Of a DNA stretch of 64,000 nucleotides, positions 59,868 to 64,000 are shown piece by piece. Origin of the DNA: Arthrobacter globiformis (lineage in GTDB: Bacteria; Actinomycetota; Actinomycetes; Actinomycetales; Micrococcaceae); contig NZ_JAUSYZ010000001.1 in assembly GCF_030817195.1 (NCBI RefSeq), positions 434,001 through 498,000 on the forward strand. The letters are read 5' to 3'. The notes beneath the pieces were generated by a model that saw only the letters and a program-made list of their open reading frames with translations, did no database searches and was not told the origin of the DNA. Numbering within the stretch: position 1 is the stretch's first letter; every line of letters starts with the position of its first letter. The translations under genes were made by a program, and so were the position numbers.

Positions 59868-61220
59868 ATGAACCTTCACAAGCTTCTTAGCGACCGCGAG
59901 AACCAGGGCCGCCCGATCCGCGTCGGACTCATCGGCGCCGGCCGGTACGGCACCATGTACCTCGCCCAGGCAAACAACATCCCTGGCATCCATGTTGTTG
60001 CCATCGCTGACATCAATGTGAAGCGGGCGGAAGGCGCCTTCGAGCTCGTCGGCTGGCCCCAGAACCAGATCGCCCCGGACATCGCGACTGCCCTGGAGAA
60101 CCGCTCCACCACCATCGTGGCAAACGCCGACGAACTGTTCGATGTCGACATCGACGTCATCGTGGAAGCCACCGGCAACCCGATCGTCGGCGTGAAGCAC
60201 GCGCTGCGGGCGATCGAAACCAAGAAGCACATCATCATGGTCACGGTCGAGGCCGACGCCCTGGCTGGACCGGCCCTCGCCAAGCGCGCGGAAGAAGCCG
60301 GCGTCGTCTATTCCATGGCGTACGGCGACCAGCCCGCCCTCATCATGGAACTGGTGGACTGGGCCCGGACCAGCGGCTTCGACGTGGTCTGCGCGGGCAA
60401 GGGCGCCAAGTACCTTGAGCACTACCACGAGATGAACCCGGACAATGTGTGGGAAAACTGGGAGTTCTCCAAGGAGCTCACCGACTCCGGCCAGCTGAAC
60501 CCTTACATGCACACCTCCTTCCGTGACGGCACCAAGGCATCCATCGAGATGGCGGCCGTCGCCAACGGCGCCGGCCTCACGCCGTCGGACGCCGGACTGA
60601 CCTTCACTCCAGGCGACGTGGAAGAAATCGCCACCATCTGCCGCCCGGCCGACGTCGGGGGTGCCCTGGCGCACGAGGGAAGCGTGGACGTCATGTCCAG
60701 CGTCAACCGCGACGGCAGCTGGATCAGCCACAACACCCAGGAAGGCGTCTTCGTCGTCGTCAAGGCGACCAACGGCTACGTCTCCGGCTGCTTCAACGAA
60801 TACCCGTGGCACCCCGACCCCACCGGCCAGTACGCAGCCCTGTACCGCCCGTACCACTACGTGGGTCTCGAACTGAACATGTCCATCGCCAATGCAGCCC
60901 TCCGCGGCATCGCAACCGGCTCGCCCGTCGGCTTCTTCGGCGACGTCGTTGCCACGGCCAAGAAGGACCTGAAGGCCGGCGAATTCCTCGACGGCGAGGG
61001 CGGGTTCACCGTCTGGGGCAAGCTCGTCTCGGCCAAGCATTCCGTGGCGATTGGCGCCCTGCCGGTGGCACTCGCCCACCACGTCGAGCTGCGTGCCGAC
61101 ATTGCCAAGGGTGCCACCGTCCGCTGGGAAGACGTCATCATGGACGACTCGCTGTCCCAGGCCCTCGAGCTGCGCCGTGAAACCGAAGCGCTTGTTACCG
61201 AAGCGGCGCTGAGCGCCTAA
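59868..61220 (+). CDS. DRL-like (DXR-like) NAD(P)-dependent oxidoreductase with SAF domain
   Basis: Oxidoreductase of 450 residues. The N-terminal Rossmann domain (RPIRVGLIGAGRYGTMYLAQANNIPGIHVVAIADINVKRAEGAFELVG) resembles homoserine dehydrogenase. The middle (VIVEATGNPIVGVKHALRAIETKKHIIMVTVEADALAGPALAKRAEEAGVVYSMAYGDQPALIMELVDWAR) and GKGAKYLEHYHEMNPDNVWENW fit the DRL catalytic region. A SAF-type domain closes the protein (TAKKDLKAGEFLDGEGGFTVWGKLV). A Brucella relative replaces DXR in isoprenoid synthesis, but this copy sits in a LacI/TRAP operon, so a catabolic sugar-acid reaction is more likely. Confidence 0.8.
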   Translation: MNLHKLLSDRENQGRPIRVGLIGAGRYGTMYLAQANNIPGIHVVAIADINVKRAEGAFELVGWPQNQIAPDIATALENRSTTIVANADELFDVDIDVIVEATGNPIVGVKHALRAIETKKHIIMVTVEADALAGPALAKRAEEAGVVYSMAYGDQPALIMELVDWARTSGFDVVCAGKGAKYLEHYHEMNPDNVWENWEFSKELTDSGQLNPYMHTSFRDGTKASIEMAAVANGAGLTPSDAGLTFTPGDVEEIATICRPADVGGALAHEGSVDVMSSVNRDGSWISHNTQEGVFVVVKATNGYVSGCFNEYPWHPDPTGQYAALYRPYHYVGLELNMSIANAALRGIATGSPVGFFGDVVATAKKDLKAGEFLDGEGGFTVWGKLVSAKHSVAIGALPVALAHHVELRADIAKGATVRWEDVIMDDSLSQALELRRETEALVTEAALSA

Positions 61221-61241
61221 TTCACATACCTATCCCTATCT

Positions 61242-61282
61242 CCCGGGCGCGCTGCGAACCCCCAAGCTTCCCGCGCCCGGGA
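61242..61282 (+). other. Intercistronic hairpin between DRL gene and dctP
   Basis: TCCCGGGCGCG (61242-61252) pairs perfectly with CGCGCCCGGGA (61272-61282) around a 19-base loop. There is no U-run, and it sits just before the binding-protein gene, so it may protect or set levels of the downstream mRNA. Confidence 0.65.
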
Positions 61283-61314
61283 ACAAGAATCCTTCCAATG
61301 AAGAAAGGCATCAC

Positions 61315-62337
61315 ATGAAATCGAAGACCCGCGCCCTCACCGGAGTGCTGGCATGCACCCTCGCCGCCTCCGTCCTCGCCGGCTGCGCCTCCGGGGCGCC
61401 CGGCGCCGGCTCGCCGGTGGCCAAGATCCAGCTGTCCATCCCGGATCCTCTGACCTCCTCGGTGGGTGTCTCCGCCCAGCACTTCGCCGACCAGGTGAAA
61501 AAGACCTCCAACGGCTCCGTGGTTGTCACGGTGGTACCGAACGGAACGAGCTTCAGCGGGGACCAGAACGCGGCCGTCACGAGGCTGCAGGGCGGCTCGC
61601 TGGATGCACTGATCCTGTCGACGTCGGTTTATGCATCCGTGGTGCCCGAGATGAACGCCATCAGCATCCCCTACCTCTTCGACGACACAAAGGAAGAGGC
61701 GGCATTCCTGGCCGGCATGCCCGGCGACGTGCTGAAGGAGAAGCTCAAGGAGAAGAACACCGTCGCGCTGTCCTTCCTCACCAGGACCGGACGCCAGATC
61801 ACCAACTCCGAACGCCCCATCGAGCAGCCGTCGGACTTGAAGGGCCTGAAGATCCGCGTCCCGGGCAACCCGCTGTGGACGGACTTCTTCGGCAAGCTGG
61901 GCGCGAGCCCCACCACCATGGCGTTCTCCGAGGTCTTCACCGGCCTGCAGACCGGAACCATCGACGGACAGGAAAACCCGATCGAGGTGCCGTGGACCAA
62001 CAAGTTCTCGGAAGTCCAGAAGTACGTCTCGCTGACGCACCACATCAACGACGCCTGGGTCCTGGCCCTGTCCTCCAAGAAGTGGGACTCGCTGAACGAG
62101 GACCAGAAGAAGGTCCTGACGGATGCGTCAGCCGAGACCGCCACCTTCAAGACTGAATACGACGCCGAACAGTCAGAGAAGCAGCTGGCCGAACTCACCG
62201 CCAAGGGCATGAAGGCCAACGAGCCCACCGCCGCCGGACTCGAGCAGTTCAAGGCCGTTTCCAAGAGCCTGTACCCGGACTTCTCCAAGCTGATCGGCAA
62301 GGAATTCTTCGACCAGGCCATTGCCGCAGCCAAGTAA
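61315..62337 (+). CDS. dctP: TRAP transporter substrate-binding lipoprotein DctP
   Basis: Solute receptor of 340 residues for a TRAP importer of organic acids. The lipobox SVLAGC ends the signal peptide at Cys24. The DctP fold follows, with ISIPYLFDDTKEEAAFLAGMPGDVLKEKLKEK, LKGLKIRVPGNPLWTDFFGKLGASPTTMAFSEVFTGLQTGTIDGQENPI, whose conserved Arg in LKIRVP binds substrate carboxylate. Strong hairpins lie on both sides of the gene. The ligand is probably a sugar acid, given the operon. Confidence 0.92.
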   Translation: MKSKTRALTGVLACTLAASVLAGCASGAPGAGSPVAKIQLSIPDPLTSSVGVSAQHFADQVKKTSNGSVVVTVVPNGTSFSGDQNAAVTRLQGGSLDALILSTSVYASVVPEMNAISIPYLFDDTKEEAAFLAGMPGDVLKEKLKEKNTVALSFLTRTGRQITNSERPIEQPSDLKGLKIRVPGNPLWTDFFGKLGASPTTMAFSEVFTGLQTGTIDGQENPIEVPWTNKFSEVQKYVSLTHHINDAWVLALSSKKWDSLNEDQKKVLTDASAETATFKTEYDAEQSEKQLAELTAKGMKANEPTAAGLEQFKAVSKSLYPDFSKLIGKEFFDQAIAAAK

Positions 62338-62344
62338 ACCCCTT

Positions 62345-62378
62345 GAGGGCCGGAGCGCAGCCCGGCGCTCCGGCCCTC
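62345..62378 (+). other. Intercistronic hairpin between dctP and dctQM
   Basis: GAGGGCCGGAGCGC (62345-62358) pairs perfectly with 62365-62378 around a six-base loop. It begins seven bases after the dctP stop codon. Such stems commonly keep binding-protein mRNA in excess over the permease mRNA, by blocking 3' decay or by partial termination. Confidence 0.75.
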
Positions 62379-62418
62379 ACCAAGCATCCCGCTCTCAACG
62401 TTGACAGTCTGGAAAAAC

Positions 62419-64000
62419 ATGGAACATACACTCGCCCCGAAGGAACTCGAAGAGGTCCTTCCCTCCGATGCGGAAGAGATCCTCCACCACGGGCACGTCG
62501 CACCGCGCTGGAGCGGAGCCGTCTGGCTGGACAAGGCCCTGGAATGGACCGTCGGCGCGGCCATCCTTGCCGAGCTCGTGGTTATCCTGCTGAACATCAT
62601 GGTCCGGGTTGTCACCGGGGATTCCGTGCTGTGGACGCAGGAAGTCTCTGAAATCGCACTGCTGACCATCGCCTTCATCGGCGGTGCCATCGCCTATCCC
62701 AAGGGTGCGCACATGGCCGTCCAGGCCCTGATCATGCGGCTTCCGGCTAGCTGGAAGCCTTATCTGGCGGCCCTGGTCGATTGCCTCGTCTTCGTCATGA
62801 GTGCGGGCGCCTTTGCGCTCTTCGTCCCCACCCTCGTCCAGCAGCTCGAGGAAAAGACGCCGATCCTCCAGCTGCCGGTGTTCTGGGTTTCGCTGCCCTT
62901 CTCCATCGGCATGGTGCTCATTGCCTGGTTTGCTGTCCTGAAACTCACGCGGCAGCCGCGCCGCGCCGTCCTGCTCGGCGCGGGGATCACCGCAGTCCTG
63001 GCCGCCGCCGTTGTCCTGTCCCAGCCGCTGTTCTACTACGCCTCGCCCAACGTCCTCCTCGGCGTGGTCCTGGTTGCCCTGTTCGCCCTGCTGTTCCTTG
63101 GCCTGCCCATCGCGTTCGTCCTGGCACTGGCCTCCGGCATCTACCTCTACCTCGGCGGGATCTCGGAGGTCAGCGCGATCCCGATCGGCATGGCCTCGGG
63201 GGCCAAGGGCTTCGTGCTGCTGGCGATCCCGTTCTTCATCCTCGCCGGCACCGTCATGAACTCCGCCGGCCTGACCCTGCCGCTCGCCAAGCTGGTGGAC
63301 GCACTCATCGGGCACCTGCGGGGCGGTCTTCTCCAGGTGGTCGTCGTGACCATGTACATCTTCTCCGGCATCTCCGGCTCCAAGGTTGCGGACGTCGCGG
63401 CCGTGGGAACCACCATGCGCGGCATGCTCGAGGAACGCAAGTACCCGCGCGGCGAGGTCGTCGCCGTTTTGTCCGCCTCGGCCATCATGGGTGAAACCAT
63501 CCCGCCGAGCATCGTCCTGCTCATCATGGGCTCCATCACCACGATCTCCACCACCACGCTGTTCCTCGCCGGCTTCGTTCCGGCCGCTTTCCTGGCCCTC
63601 GTGGTCATGGCGCTCGTTTTCCTCCGCGCAAAGAAGCAGGGGGGCGTCTCCAGCCCCAGGGCCACCTGGCGTGCGCGCGGTTCCGCCACGTTCTTCGCCA
63701 TCCCCACGCTGCTGCTGCCGGTCGGCATGGTGGTGGGCATCCTGAGCGGCTTCGCCACTCCCACCGAGGTGTCCTCGGTCGCCGTCGCCTATGCCTTTGT
63801 CCTTGCCGCCGCCTACCGGCGCGGCAGCAAACGGCTGCTGGGCGATACGCTGCGGGAAACGACGACGACGGCCGGCATGGTTCTGTTCATCATCGCTGCC
63901 GCGTCGCCGCTGGCCCAGACGCTTGCCCTCGCCGGTGTGTCCCAGCAGATCCATGACCTCATGTCCGGCCTGGGCGACTCACCCATTCTCTTCATGCTGT
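62419..64000 (+). CDS. TRAP transporter permease, fused small (DctQ) and large (DctM) subunits, 3' end outside window
   Basis: A single reading frame open to the window end. Residues about 1-190 are the DctQ subunit with four membrane segments (LEWTVGAAILAELVVILLNIMVRVV; VSEIALLTIAFIGGAIAYPKGAHMAVQ). After a linker, DctM begins near residue 215 (LLFLGLPIAFVLALASGIYLYLGG) and shows FVLLAIPFFILAGTVMNSAGLTLPLAKLVDALIGHLRGGL, IFSGISGSKVADVAAVGTTM and SASAIMGETIPPSIVLLIMGS. The last visible segment is LAQTLALAGVSQQIHDLMSGLG; roughly 100 residues are missing. A weak GGAAAA site precedes the ATG. Confidence 0.92.
   Translation, partial: MEHTLAPKELEEVLPSDAEEILHHGHVAPRWSGAVWLDKALEWTVGAAILAELVVILLNIMVRVVTGDSVLWTQEVSEIALLTIAFIGGAIAYPKGAHMAVQALIMRLPASWKPYLAALVDCLVFVMSAGAFALFVPTLVQQLEEKTPILQLPVFWVSLPFSIGMVLIAWFAVLKLTRQPRRAVLLGAGITAVLAAAVVLSQPLFYYASPNVLLGVVLVALFALLFLGLPIAFVLALASGIYLYLGGISEVSAIPIGMASGAKGFVLLAIPFFILAGTVMNSAGLTLPLAKLVDALIGHLRGGLLQVVVVTMYIFSGISGSKVADVAAVGTTMRGMLEERKYPRGEVVAVLSASAIMGETIPPSIVLLIMGSITTISTTTLFLAGFVPAAFLALVVMALVFLRAKKQGGVSSPRATWRARGSATFFAIPTLLLPVGMVVGILSGFATPTEVSSVAVAYAFVLAAAYRRGSKRLLGDTLRETTTTAGMVLFIIAAASPLAQTLALAGVSQQIHDLMSGLGDSPILFML

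Noticed and set aside
62395..63954. 519-codon minus-strand frame opposite the TRAP permease
   Set aside because: Product is a low-complexity Asp/Glu/Gly/His run; the + strand encodes a clear DctQM permease.

Overview
The window is GC-rich bacterial DNA with dense genes, many GTG and TTG starts, and typical actinobacterial families: a DUF222/HNH nuclease, DUF4193 and DUF5997 proteins, a DesA3-type desaturase with its reductase, and a c-di-AMP riboswitch before a cell-wall hydrolase. It most resembles a soil Arthrobacter or Pseudarthrobacter chromosome (inference from gene content only). No tRNA, rRNA, CRISPR array or prophage was seen. One complete insertion sequence is present.

Layout. 1-5 kb: an amino-acid-type ABC transporter (permease cut by the window edge), an HNH protein, and a GntR-SDR pair with candidate GntR operators. 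5-10 kb: omega-amino acid or beta-alanine catabolism (CoA-acylating semialdehyde dehydrogenase, PucR regulator, class III aminotransferase). 10-13 kb: TetR and OhrR regulators, a frameshifted Ca2+/H+ antiporter, and two small conserved proteins. 13-20 kb: a one-strand cluster of CaiB-type CoA transferase, HMG-CoA-lyase-like enzyme, 2-hydroxycarboxylate transporter, gamma-carbonic-anhydrase-like protein, ThDP enzyme and IclR regulator, which reads as a CoA-dependent route for a hydroxylated carboxylic acid. 20-32 kb: lytic transglycosylase, AlkD-like protein, MFS exporter, paired CNNM/CorC membrane proteins, and two large secreted Ig/FN3 proteins around a DUF5997/LysR-effector pair. 32-40 kb: a Tat multicopper oxidase with a lipoprotein and a short LacI regulator, then a sulfonate-type ABC ATPase and permease with a flavin monooxygenase, and a BASS transporter. 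40-49 kb: diguanylate cyclase, riboswitch-controlled NlpC/P60 protein, SulP transporter next to a RelA/SpoT-domain protein, a formamidase-like hydrolase, and the reductase/desaturase pair. 49-51 kb: a complete IS1182-family element placed exactly in the desaturase stop codon.

51-64 kb is a sugar and sugar-acid region. It holds a frameshifted PfkB kinase, a PEBP protein, an orphan sugar-binding lipoprotein, decayed cache-sensor and GntR genes, a Gfo/Idh dehydrogenase with an IolE-like isomerase, and a LacI regulator. Two promoters 4.3 kb apart share the same -35/-10 layout and the same palindromic operator, so they probably form one LacI regulon. The last cluster has a second LacI with its own palindrome, a small ABM monooxygenase, a DRL (DXR-like)/SAF-domain dehydrogenase and a TRAP transporter (DctP plus fused DctQM) that runs off the window. 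Both spacers of this TRAP operon hold strong hairpins.

No wholly new system can be proved from sequence alone. The best candidates for unknown biochemistry are the DRL/TRAP cluster and the IclR/2HCT/CoA-lyase cluster.
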